This document shows positions 54,065 to 62,399 of a stretch of DNA of 64,000 bases, piece after piece (the stretch's first letter is position 1; each line of letters opens with the position of its first letter). The stretch is from Gammaproteobacteria bacterium. Its GTDB lineage: Bacteria > Pseudomonadota > Gammaproteobacteria > Pseudomonadales > Azotimanducaceae. The DNA lies in contig VXLL01000018.1 in assembly GCA_009841615.1 (NCBI GenBank), positions 153,348-217,347 of the forward strand. The letters are read 5' to 3'. Under the pieces are notes generated by a model. It saw only the letters and a program-made list of their open reading frames with translations, made no database searches and had not been told where the DNA came from. The translations under genes were made by a program, and so were the position numbers.

Positions 54065-54464
54065 AACAGCGAAAATTGAGGTCGTGAAACTCAGACATTT
54101 TAAGAGTGGTACTTCCGTCGAAACTCTCCCCGAGTTTCTTCAATTCGGAAATCACCATACACAAACACGCACCGCGATTACAGTCAGAACTTCGCAAAAA
54201 TGTTAGCAAATGTGAAACCAACTAGTTAGCTATGGCATCTATAGTCACACTCCGCGAAATTCTTGAGTAAACAGAGCGACGGTTTTAAGTTCAACTCAAT
54301 AGGAACGCGAAGTGCGTGCAATGACCTGCTTGTTGGTCCTGCGTTATATAATCTGTGTACTCGTTAGACTTTCGGATTCTCAAACCAAAGATGTCTTGAG
54401 ACTAAAAGATGTAGCGAGTCCAACACTGTAACTTCACGAACTCCGTAGTACGGAAGAAGGCATC
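54065..54464. other. Divergent intergenic region, related to 56632-56900
   Basis: 400 bases between cyoE (minus) and the first 595-aa gene (plus). From about 54313 on it aligns with the region upstream of the second copy (from about 56632), but with many substitutions. Both carry TATAAT (54347-54352 and 56662-56667). No gene is seen. Confidence 0.55.
54347..54352 (+). promoter_or_regulatory. Likely -10 box of the MoxR/Bat operon, copy 1
   Basis: TATAAT conserved in both diverged upstream regions of the duplicated gene, here 112 bases before ATG 54465. Upstream sequence TGACCTGCTTGTTGG is also conserved between copies (TGACGTGCTTCTTGG), but a -35 with standard spacing is not obvious. Confidence 0.45.
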
Positions 54465-56238
54465 ATGAACGAATTGAGACGAAATCTAGATTTATTAGCA
54501 AGAAAAGGCTCTCGCTATTTGCGACGGTTTGCATTGAAGGGGGCGATGGAAAAAGCGTGGCCTTTGGTGGGTATTGTTGCCCTTTTGTTTCCATTGGGCT
54601 ACTTCGGCTATCGCTGCTACGAAGTTTATGAAGCCTTTCAGGCGACGGCTACAGGTGCGAGTTTCTCGCTCGTGTCGGTAGGCTGGGGACTGATGTGGAC
54701 GGTGCTGATCGCGTTGTTAATTCCGGCAGCCTTCTGGCTCCTCCTCTATTCCTTAGAGTCTCGTCGTTATCATGGCGCGAAAGAGAGTTTGGCTCGTGCA
54801 TGGCCGGTAGTCTTTCTGCTCGCGATTGCATTTCCCGTAGGCTACTGTGTTTCTTACTTGTTCCAGATTCTTGGCCAATATGCTACGGTGTCCTACGGTT
54901 TCAGCCCGTTCCTAAGCTTGGCAGTACTCTTGGCTGTGGTCTTAGTGGTTGCCATTCCTGTGGTGTTTATCGGCCTGTGGGCATTTTTCGGCTTTTCTTT
55001 CGGTCGCATCGACCGACAAACTTCATTAGCTCTATTCGATCGAGAACTGGGATTAAAGGATCGGCTTCAATCCGCCGATGAATTTCGGGTAAAAGAACAA
55101 GCAACGCCATTTGAACAAGCCGCGATTACTGATGCGATGCCGCACGCAGAACAAGCATTGCAGACACGATTAGCGAATATTGACATCGCAAAACCAGCAA
55201 TGGACACCATTAAGTGGCCGTTGGTTTTTGCCGCGATGTTTATCTTTGTTCTAGGGTTGTCGACGAACGGATTACAGTTTGAGACATCCCCGGTTGAGCT
55301 TGCAATGGTTTGGCACGACGATCACGTCGATCCTAATGAATCCGAAGAAGACGTGAAACCGCCGATATTTCCCGATGAGAAGAGTACCGAACAAGACGTG
55401 CCGGAACCAGATGCTCCAGTAGCTGAAGAACAAAAGCCTACCGAGATGAAGAAAGCCACCGAAGCGACGAACTCGGAATCTTCGCTAGCGGAGTCGGACG
55501 AAGCACAGAGTGTACCGCAACAGACATCAGAGAGCGGGTTGAGCGCGAGTGCTTCCAAACAAAACCAGCCTGGACAGGCGGCGTCGAATATCGCTGGACT
55601 TGGGAACGAAAAACAGAAGAAAGAAGAAGAGGTAGCCCAGAAGAAGAAGCCGAAGAAGAGCGACCCGGAGAAAGAAAACGATTCGAAGGAGGAAGAGAAA
55701 GACGACTCTGCAAGCGGTATCGCCGGTGGTAAAGGCACTGGTTCTGGCAAGCAATCGGCATCGACGGAAATGTTAGAACAACACAGCCGATCCCGCGAAG
55801 ACGATTTCGATCAAGATGTCGATCAAGAGTCTGATGACGAAGAGGATGAAGAGCAGGAAGCTGCCAGCGCAGCGAAACCGATGTTAAACCAGCGCAAAGC
55901 TCCTGTAGATCGCCAGTTGACGCCGTCTGGTGTCGGCTTTGAAGAAAACGAAGACGCTAATGGCCGCGGCGGTCCTGGTGGTCTCAAGAAAACTCGTGGC
56001 GTCGCTGCGATGTTGCTTGGGGTTCCGATGCCAGACAAACTGAGATCTCAAATCAACGTTGGACGGATTAAGGTGCAACGCGAGCGCTCCATACCGATAC
56101 CCAATCAAGTTCAAACCACGAACAGTGAGAACCGGGGACAAATGGACGACAGTGTCGGTACCTTCTCCCGCACTGAGCTGAAACCCTGGATGCGAGATGT
56201 CGCGAAGAAGTACTTTCTCGACCTGCGCCAGAGCAACA
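54450..56238 (+). repeat. Direct repeat of about 1.79 kb, copy 1
   Basis: From the base before CGGAAGAAGG to near the 3' end of the 595-aa gene, this segment matches 56886-58674 at a constant offset of 2436. The encoded proteins are the same for residues 1-591, and translations of other frames match too, so identity extends to synonymous positions. Identity stops abruptly at both ends. Confidence 0.9.
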
Positions 56239-56252
56239 GTCCTGAAAACTAG
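54465..56252 (+). CDS. Membrane protein of MoxR/Bat operon (DUF4175-like), copy 1
   Basis: 595 aa. Five membrane helices (about 31-50, 74-96, 111-133, 148-176, 251-268). Helices one and three sit in related segments (KAWPLVGIVALLFPLGY and RAWPVVFLLAIAFPVGY), an internal repeat. The phrase FDRELGLKDRLQSADEF (191-207) recalls DUF4175-type proteins of MoxR operons. Residues 285-490 are low-complexity Glu/Lys/Ser-rich and likely disordered. The conserved C-terminal end has DKLRSQINVGRIKVQRERSIPIP and RTELKPWMRDVAKKYF. It should sit in the inner membrane with the Bat proteins. The final residues (SNSPEN) differ from copy 2. Confidence 0.8.
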   Translation: MNELRRNLDLLARKGSRYLRRFALKGAMEKAWPLVGIVALLFPLGYFGYRCYEVYEAFQATATGASFSLVSVGWGLMWTVLIALLIPAAFWLLLYSLESRRYHGAKESLARAWPVVFLLAIAFPVGYCVSYLFQILGQYATVSYGFSPFLSLAVLLAVVLVVAIPVVFIGLWAFFGFSFGRIDRQTSLALFDRELGLKDRLQSADEFRVKEQATPFEQAAITDAMPHAEQALQTRLANIDIAKPAMDTIKWPLVFAAMFIFVLGLSTNGLQFETSPVELAMVWHDDHVDPNESEEDVKPPIFPDEKSTEQDVPEPDAPVAEEQKPTEMKKATEATNSESSLAESDEAQSVPQQTSESGLSASASKQNQPGQAASNIAGLGNEKQKKEEEVAQKKKPKKSDPEKENDSKEEEKDDSASGIAGGKGTGSGKQSASTEMLEQHSRSREDDFDQDVDQESDDEEDEEQEAASAAKPMLNQRKAPVDRQLTPSGVGFEENEDANGRGGPGGLKKTRGVAAMLLGVPMPDKLRSQINVGRIKVQRERSIPIPNQVQTTNSENRGQMDDSVGTFSRTELKPWMRDVAKKYFLDLRQSNSPEN

Positions 56253-56661
56253 TCTGTCTAACCACCTCATTAAAAGAGAATAGGAATTTGATCTAGCCAA
56301 TCAAAACAGTTCATACTTGGTTGTTACGGGATGGGGTACTTTCTGAGTGATCAGCAAGCTTATCCCAGAAGAAATGTGTAGTGTTGACCACTTCAAAAAA
56401 ATATTTTGGTCTGTAAGAAACAAATTTTTGCTAGAGGTACTTCCCGTTAGTGTTCTTCAAATCTGCGGTCTTACGCTTTTGAATCACCGGGGCAGAGGTA
56501 TGACTTTGAAGAAAATTGCTATTTTTTTGTAACCCTTTGGTTCGCTATCGTATCCCTCAGATGGTTCCATAGAATTTTCGAGTAAGACTTACGACGAAAA
56601 CGATTCCTGTAACAAAGGATCGTGATGTCTTAGCACTGACGTGCTTCTTGGTCTCGCACCA

Positions 56662-56667
56662 TATAAT
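56662..56667 (+). promoter_or_regulatory. Likely -10 box upstream of copy 2
   Basis: TATAAT in the same conserved context as at 54347, here 233 bases before ATG 56901 because of the extra segment in between. A small stem CGATAC-AAAAAC-GTATCG lies 30 bases downstream and is not present in copy 1. Confidence 0.4.
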
Positions 56668-56742
56668 TTGTGTGCTTGTTAGGCTGTCGGATTCTCGATA
56701 CAAAAACGTATCGAGCCGCAGACATGTTGCGCGTCCAACGCT

Positions 56743-56862
56743 ATAGAATAAAATACATTCCTTTGTAAATGAGGCGACGAAACAATCTGACCCTAGAGTG
56801 AGGACTAGTGCACTTCTATGAGAATGAACAAGCCTCTCACTTTGAACACAGGGGTCCATCGC
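56743..56862 (+). other. About 120-bp segment present only upstream of copy 2
   Basis: Aligning the two upstream regions, GTCCAAC(A/G)CT is followed in copy 1 directly by GTAACTTCAC, but in copy 2 by about 120 extra bases before AGTAACTTCAC. It is AT-rich, with an imperfect inverted pair (AGTGAGG...CCTCTCACT). I see no terminal repeats or target duplication of a known element; a deletion from copy 1 is equally possible. Confidence 0.5.
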
Positions 56863-56885
56863 AGTAACTTCACTAACTCCGGAAC

Positions 56886-58674
56886 ACGGAAGAAGGCATC
56901 ATGAACGAATTGAGACGAAATCTAGATTTATTAGCAAGAAAAGGCTCTCGCTATTTGCGACGGTTTGCATTGAAGGGGGCGATGGAAAAAGCGTGGCCTT
57001 TGGTGGGTATTGTTGCCCTTTTGTTTCCATTGGGCTACTTCGGCTATCGCTGCTACGAAGTTTATGAAGCCTTTCAGGCGACGGCTACAGGTGCGAGTTT
57101 CTCGCTCGTGTCGGTAGGCTGGGGACTGATGTGGACGGTGCTGATCGCGTTGTTAATTCCGGCAGCCTTCTGGCTCCTCCTCTATTCCTTAGAGTCTCGT
57201 CGTTATCATGGCGCGAAAGAGAGTTTGGCTCGTGCATGGCCGGTAGTCTTTCTGCTCGCGATTGCATTTCCCGTAGGCTACTGTGTTTCTTACTTGTTCC
57301 AGATTCTTGGCCAATATGCTACGGTGTCCTACGGTTTCAGCCCGTTCCTAAGCTTGGCAGTACTCTTGGCTGTGGTCTTAGTGGTTGCCATTCCTGTGGT
57401 GTTTATCGGCCTGTGGGCATTTTTCGGCTTTTCTTTCGGTCGCATCGACCGACAAACTTCATTAGCTCTATTCGATCGAGAACTGGGATTAAAGGATCGG
57501 CTTCAATCCGCCGATGAATTTCGGGTAAAAGAACAAGCAACGCCATTTGAACAAGCCGCGATTACTGATGCGATGCCGCACGCAGAACAAGCATTGCAGA
57601 CACGATTAGCGAATATTGACATCGCAAAACCAGCAATGGACACCATTAAGTGGCCGTTGGTTTTTGCCGCGATGTTTATCTTTGTTCTAGGGTTGTCGAC
57701 GAACGGATTACAGTTTGAGACATCCCCGGTTGAGCTTGCAATGGTTTGGCACGACGATCACGTCGATCCTAATGAATCCGAAGAAGACGTGAAACCGCCG
57801 ATATTTCCCGATGAGAAGAGTACCGAACAAGACGTGCCGGAACCAGATGCTCCAGTAGCTGAAGAACAAAAGCCTACCGAGATGAAGAAAGCCACCGAAG
57901 CGACGAACTCGGAATCTTCGCTAGCGGAGTCGGACGAAGCACAGAGTGTACCGCAACAGACATCAGAGAGCGGGTTGAGCGCGAGTGCTTCCAAACAAAA
58001 CCAGCCTGGACAGGCGGCGTCGAATATCGCTGGACTTGGGAACGAAAAACAGAAGAAAGAAGAAGAGGTAGCCCAGAAGAAGAAGCCGAAGAAGAGCGAC
58101 CCGGAGAAAGAAAACGATTCGAAGGAGGAAGAGAAAGACGACTCTGCAAGCGGTATCGCCGGTGGTAAAGGCACTGGTTCTGGCAAGCAATCGGCATCGA
58201 CGGAAATGTTAGAACAACACAGCCGATCCCGCGAAGACGATTTCGATCAAGATGTCGATCAAGAGTCTGATGACGAAGAGGATGAAGAGCAGGAAGCTGC
58301 CAGCGCAGCGAAACCGATGTTAAACCAGCGCAAAGCTCCTGTAGATCGCCAGTTGACGCCGTCTGGTGTCGGCTTTGAAGAAAACGAAGACGCTAATGGC
58401 CGCGGCGGTCCTGGTGGTCTCAAGAAAACTCGTGGCGTCGCTGCGATGTTGCTTGGGGTTCCGATGCCAGACAAACTGAGATCTCAAATCAACGTTGGAC
58501 GGATTAAGGTGCAACGCGAGCGCTCCATACCGATACCCAATCAAGTTCAAACCACGAACAGTGAGAACCGGGGACAAATGGACGACAGTGTCGGTACCTT
58601 CTCCCGCACTGAGCTGAAACCCTGGATGCGAGATGTCGCGAAGAAGTACTTTCTCGACCTGCGCCAGAGCAACA
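56886..58674 (+). repeat. Direct repeat of about 1.79 kb, copy 2
   Basis: Second copy of the block at 54450-56238, offset 2436, ending a few codons before the stop of the gene. Flanks on both sides are only partly similar. Confidence 0.9.
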
Positions 58675-58688
58675 ATTCTGACAACTAA
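56901..58688 (+). CDS. Membrane protein of MoxR/Bat operon (DUF4175-like), copy 2
   Basis: 595 aa, with the same residues as copy 1 through position 591, then SNNSDN in place of SNSPEN. Topology and domains are as described for copy 1. This copy is the one contiguous with moxR (31 bp downstream) and so is likely the ancestral operon member. Function is unknown; the company of MoxR, DUF58 and von Willebrand A proteins suggests a role in assembly or stress handling in the envelope. Confidence 0.8.
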   Translation: MNELRRNLDLLARKGSRYLRRFALKGAMEKAWPLVGIVALLFPLGYFGYRCYEVYEAFQATATGASFSLVSVGWGLMWTVLIALLIPAAFWLLLYSLESRRYHGAKESLARAWPVVFLLAIAFPVGYCVSYLFQILGQYATVSYGFSPFLSLAVLLAVVLVVAIPVVFIGLWAFFGFSFGRIDRQTSLALFDRELGLKDRLQSADEFRVKEQATPFEQAAITDAMPHAEQALQTRLANIDIAKPAMDTIKWPLVFAAMFIFVLGLSTNGLQFETSPVELAMVWHDDHVDPNESEEDVKPPIFPDEKSTEQDVPEPDAPVAEEQKPTEMKKATEATNSESSLAESDEAQSVPQQTSESGLSASASKQNQPGQAASNIAGLGNEKQKKEEEVAQKKKPKKSDPEKENDSKEEEKDDSASGIAGGKGTGSGKQSASTEMLEQHSRSREDDFDQDVDQESDDEEDEEQEAASAAKPMLNQRKAPVDRQLTPSGVGFEENEDANGRGGPGGLKKTRGVAAMLLGVPMPDKLRSQINVGRIKVQRERSIPIPNQVQTTNSENRGQMDDSVGTFSRTELKPWMRDVAKKYFLDLRQSNNSDN

Positions 58689-58719
58689 CCTTTCAATCAA
58701 TCATTAAGAGAGAATATTT

Positions 58720-59745
58720 ATGGCAAATCAAGCAACCACGCAAGTCGATTCAGCGGTAGCTGCACAAGCGGGACACTTTAAGCAAGTCTTTCACGAAATA
58801 AGGGCCGAAGTTCAAAAAATGATGGTTGGCCAAACCGCCGTAATCGATGGTGTACTAACTGCACTATTGGCTGGTGGGCATGTACTACTTGAAGGCGTGC
58901 CTGGACTTGGTAAAACCATGATCGTTCGGTGTTTGAGTGAAGCAGTGCATCTGCACTTCTCTCGAATTCAGTTTACGCCTGATATGATGCCGGCCGATAT
59001 TCAAGGTACGATGGTACTGACGGAAACTACAGGTGGTGGCCACGAATTAACATTCCAACAAGGACCGCTTATCAGCAACCTGATTCTCGCAGACGAGATT
59101 AACCGAGCAACTCCGAAGACACAGTCTGCTCTGCTCGAAGCAATGCAAGAGAAACAGGTTACCGTCGGTAGTCGTACTATTCATCTCGAAGAACCATATT
59201 GTGTCATGGCGACACAGAACCCAGTTGAGCAGGAAGGTACCTACCCGCTCCCAGAGGCACAATTAGATAGATTTTTGTTCAAACTCATCGTTGGTTATCC
59301 TGAAGAGCACGAATATGCAGACATCGTTGACCGTACGACTGGATCTGAGGAAGTTGAAATAAAACCGGTAACCGATGGAAAAACTATCCTTGAGCTTCGC
59401 GATGTCGCCCGAGCCGTTGCGGTTCCGCAAAACGTCAAAAACTACGCAGTTCATTTGGTTATGGCGACTCAACCTGAGAGCCGTTATGCCCCTGAAAGCG
59501 TATCGAAGTACACCTTACTTGGGTCAAGTCCACGAGGTGTTCAAGGTCTTATGTTGGCTGGTAAAGTTCAAGCTCTGCTCAACGATCGTTTTGCGGTGAG
59601 TACGGACGACGTCAAGACCGTCGCACATGGCGTGTTGCGTCATCGTCTCATTCTGAACTTCCAAGCACAAGCAACTAATGTGACCCCAGACCAACTGATT
59701 GACGATATTCTTGAACAGGTCAAAACTCCTCACGCCGTAGATTAG
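58720..59745 (+). CDS. MoxR-family AAA+ ATPase
   Basis: 341 aa. Walker A is EGVPGLGKT, Walker B is LILADEINRA, sensor 1 lies in CVMATQNPVEQEGTYPLPEAQLDRF and the sensor 2 region follows in SPRGVQGL. MoxR ATPases act as chaperones that mature or insert cofactors into partner complexes, typically with von Willebrand A proteins encoded beside them, as here. The ATG has AGAGAGAA a few bases upstream. It is followed after 20 bp by the DUF58 gene. Confidence 0.95.
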   Translation: MANQATTQVDSAVAAQAGHFKQVFHEIRAEVQKMMVGQTAVIDGVLTALLAGGHVLLEGVPGLGKTMIVRCLSEAVHLHFSRIQFTPDMMPADIQGTMVLTETTGGGHELTFQQGPLISNLILADEINRATPKTQSALLEAMQEKQVTVGSRTIHLEEPYCVMATQNPVEQEGTYPLPEAQLDRFLFKLIVGYPEEHEYADIVDRTTGSEEVEIKPVTDGKTILELRDVARAVAVPQNVKNYAVHLVMATQPESRYAPESVSKYTLLGSSPRGVQGLMLAGKVQALLNDRFAVSTDDVKTVAHGVLRHRLILNFQAQATNVTPDQLIDDILEQVKTPHAVD

Positions 59746-59765
59746 GCTAGGAGTGACCATCGGAA

Positions 59766-60671
59766 GTGGCTAGACTTACATTTGACGAACTCTTTGACTC
59801 GGAGTTTCTTAGTGCATTAGAAGTCTTTGATTTAAGAATCAAAAGATTTATACGGCAGGGACGCCACGGCGAACAATTGTCGCATGACCGAGGATTCGGT
59901 CAAGAATTTAAAGACTTCAAGGCGTATGTCCCTGGCGACGATTTACGCGCGGTAAACTGGAGCATTTATCAACGCTTAGGTCGTCTCTTCGTCCATGTGT
60001 TTGAAGAGTATCAGGACTTGCCTGTGTACCTACTCGTCGACTTGTCGAAGAGTATGTTTCTTGAGGACCCACCAAGAATCGTTGCCGGTCTGCGCACAGC
60101 TCTTGCTCTTGGAGCGATCGCTGCGGGGCAACACGACATAGTGTCCTTGTTTTCATTCTCAGACAATCTGGACATGCAGACAAAGCCTATTTCGTCGAAA
60201 GGACAACTCATAGTCCTTGCGCGGCAAATGGCGGAGCTTGATGAGCTAGATAGAACCAATTTGTCTGACGTTCTCGACGAATTGTCCCACCAGAAGCTTC
60301 GAAGAGGGTTACTCGTAATCGTCTCTGACTTCTTTGACCCGGCCGGAATTGAAGCGATCGACGATGCTATACGCAAAGTTCGACACAAGATTCTTCTCAT
60401 TCAACTCACGAAAGAAGAAGATGCAGATCCAGAACTAAATCCAGAAATCGCAGGCGATCTACGCCTAGTCGACTGTGAGTTGGATGAAGCTATAGACGTT
60501 ACCATTGAACCTCAAGTGATACGAGAGTACAAACGTATATACAGTACGTTCAACGATGCACTTATCGAGCTCGCAGATTCTCTCGGTTCGGGTTTAGTTC
60601 AAATCGATTGTGAAAAGGACATCTTAGATCAATTGAGCTTGATGTTCCAAACAAGGAACTTACTAGTATGA
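59766..60671 (+). CDS. DUF58 family protein (von Willebrand A-like)
   Basis: 301 aa soluble protein. The DUF58 signature is in GQEFKDFKAYVPGDDLRAVNWSIYQRLGRLFVHVFEE, followed by a von Willebrand A-like core with a MIDAS motif DLSKS (VYLLVDLSKSMF). GTG 59766 is the start. DUF58 proteins are the constant partner of MoxR ATPases. The 3' end overlaps the next gene by 4 bp. Confidence 0.93.
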   Translation: MARLTFDELFDSEFLSALEVFDLRIKRFIRQGRHGEQLSHDRGFGQEFKDFKAYVPGDDLRAVNWSIYQRLGRLFVHVFEEYQDLPVYLLVDLSKSMFLEDPPRIVAGLRTALALGAIAAGQHDIVSLFSFSDNLDMQTKPISSKGQLIVLARQMAELDELDRTNLSDVLDELSHQKLRRGLLVIVSDFFDPAGIEAIDDAIRKVRHKILLIQLTKEEDADPELNPEIAGDLRLVDCELDEAIDVTIEPQVIREYKRIYSTFNDALIELADSLGSGLVQIDCEKDILDQLSLMFQTRNLLV

Positions 60672-62398
60672 ACCTATTAAATTTAAGCCCTTTGTTGTTT
60701 GGTGCGGGTCTAGCGGGACTCGCGGTAGGACTGTATTTATTACAACAGCTCAGAATTCGATACACTCGAGTTCCAGTCCCAACTACACTCTTCTGGGCGG
60801 AAGCAGTTCGGGATGCTCCAGTAAGGGTCTTCCGGCAGAGATTCAAACATTGGCTCGCATGGTTGCTTGCGGTACTCATTTGCTGGCTCCTTTGGCTTGG
60901 TTTTGCGGATTTACGTACAGACCGTTCGGAGACTGCAAACTTTTACGCGTTGATACTGGATGGTTCGGCACAAAGTGCGGTTGGCGACGACTTTGAGATT
61001 TCGAAACAACAATTACTTAATGACGTGCGATCATATCCAAATCAACAACGAGAAGTCTATTACGCTGGCGAACACAATCTAAAGTTACTTTCCTACGATG
61101 AAGAGACCAAAGTCTTGCAACAACGATTAGACGACCAACAACCAGTGTCTGCCCGATCAAGTGTTGAAGACCAACTTCGTCTCCTCGCACGAGATGCAGT
61201 CAATGCTGAAAACCAAGTGTATGCAATCGTTTACGGTAGGACCGCAATTCCTCAGGAAGTTATTGATGATCTACCGGACAATATGAGCGTCGAGCAACGT
61301 CTCCCCGATGATGAGTCAGACTTTTCCAATCGCGGCATAGTAGCACTTGGAGTCGGAGAACCACTCTCTGGTGCTTGGGACAAAGTTGATGTGCTCATTC
61401 GAGTTTTGCAAACCAATGCGGAGAATGTCGCCGCTGAAGACCTCACTATCACCATTGGTGATCAAGCAGTTTCGAGCGATGAATTAACTAGCGTAGGAGA
61501 TTCGGACTTCCTATTAAAGGACGTATTAGCCGACGGCTCGCAACTTCAGGTCTCATTATCCGGCGAAGATGATCTTGAGTTTGATAACGAGGCTAGCTTA
61601 GTGCTACCGATTAGAACTCAGATTCCGATATACCTTGGAAACAACGTTCCTGAGTCCATATTACCTGCCATCAACGCTGATACGGCATTAATCATTGTAC
61701 CAGAGAGCGAAGCTGAAGTAGCAGTATTAGGACCAGGAGACTCGCCATCAACACTTCCCTATTTTTGTGTTGTCGAAGAGTCAGCGCAAGAGACAGCTTT
61801 TGTAATTGGATACGTCGGACCACAGGATGTAAACAGTGAAAGAGCACTAGACCGTACGATCGAACAGCTGGGTATCGAGCATATCGACGCTACTGCGATT
61901 GCGCAAGAAATTGAACGCGAAATTACGGTGCGGCTCAACTTTGGCGATCAGCGTTTTGTATCGATATGGCAACCTGTTGTTGAAGATGAATTTAATTTCC
62001 GCGAGAGTATCAGTTTCCCCCTGTTTATCTCCAAATCAATGCGCTACCTTGCAAATGAAGCACCTTGGTATGCGTATCTAGCTGCTGGAAGGCAAGCTAT
62101 CGAACAAAGTGCTGGTACTTCTCTTGCCGACACTGACACACTTTCAGAACTTGCGGTTGGAACCTATTTTGTACGGAACGCCACCGGAGAGTTTGAATTG
62201 ACCGATGAACTCCCAGGAGTCATTTCCTTATTGGATAAGACTTCTACGGTCCGAAGCTCCAGTACTAGCATTGGTAGCGAGACCGTCGCTAACACCTCAC
62301 CTTACCCACTCTGGGAACTAATTACTTGGCTAATGCTTATAGCTTTAGCTTTGGTGGTTACCGAGTGGTATATTTATCAACGGAGGCTCATGCCCTAA
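60668..62398 (+). CDS. BatA-like membrane protein
   Basis: 576 aa. The N-terminal BatA-type region (LSPLLFGAGLAGLAVGLYLLQQLRIRYTRVPVPTTLFW, helix about 8-26) is followed by a second helix (about 63-80), a long periplasmic part, and a final helix (about 548-568) near the C terminus. A degenerate von Willebrand A-like fold is possible in the middle (YALILDGSAQSAV), but the MIDAS Asp-x-Ser-x-Ser is not intact (DGSAQS). It overlaps the DUF58 gene at the start and lies 1 bp before the next gene. Confidence 0.8.
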   Translation: MNLLNLSPLLFGAGLAGLAVGLYLLQQLRIRYTRVPVPTTLFWAEAVRDAPVRVFRQRFKHWLAWLLAVLICWLLWLGFADLRTDRSETANFYALILDGSAQSAVGDDFEISKQQLLNDVRSYPNQQREVYYAGEHNLKLLSYDEETKVLQQRLDDQQPVSARSSVEDQLRLLARDAVNAENQVYAIVYGRTAIPQEVIDDLPDNMSVEQRLPDDESDFSNRGIVALGVGEPLSGAWDKVDVLIRVLQTNAENVAAEDLTITIGDQAVSSDELTSVGDSDFLLKDVLADGSQLQVSLSGEDDLEFDNEASLVLPIRTQIPIYLGNNVPESILPAINADTALIIVPESEAEVAVLGPGDSPSTLPYFCVVEESAQETAFVIGYVGPQDVNSERALDRTIEQLGIEHIDATAIAQEIEREITVRLNFGDQRFVSIWQPVVEDEFNFRESISFPLFISKSMRYLANEAPWYAYLAAGRQAIEQSAGTSLADTDTLSELAVGTYFVRNATGEFELTDELPGVISLLDKTSTVRSSSTSIGSETVANTSPYPLWELITWLMLIALALVVTEWYIYQRRLMP

Positions 62399-62399
62399 G

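Larger units (their letters stand above)
56253..56900 (+). other. Spacer between duplicated genes, no convincing gene
   Basis: 648 bases. The first 60 resemble the region after copy 2, including a decayed version of the moxR start (AAGAGAATA, then CCAATCAAAAC here versus AAGAGAATATTTATGGC, then AAATCAAGCAACC). From about 56632 it resembles the upstream region of copy 1, with TATAAT at 56662, and carries about 120 extra bases (56743-56862) absent from copy 1. A 61-codon frame at 56347-56532 has no support. Confidence 0.6.

Noticed and set aside
55322..55750. 142-codon antisense ORF within the duplicated gene (repeated at 57758-58186)
   Set aside because: It is the complement of the Glu/Lys/Ser-rich low-complexity coding stretch, which naturally leaves the opposite strand open; it appears twice only because the gene is duplicated.
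56347..56532. 61-codon ORF between the duplicated genes
   Set aside because: No well-placed Shine-Dalgarno, no recognisable composition, and it lies in sequence that is part decayed duplication.
54065..58720. Mobile element as cause of the duplication
   Set aside because: No transposase, terminal inverted repeats or target-site duplication flanks either copy; diverged flanks fit old duplication with gene conversion better.
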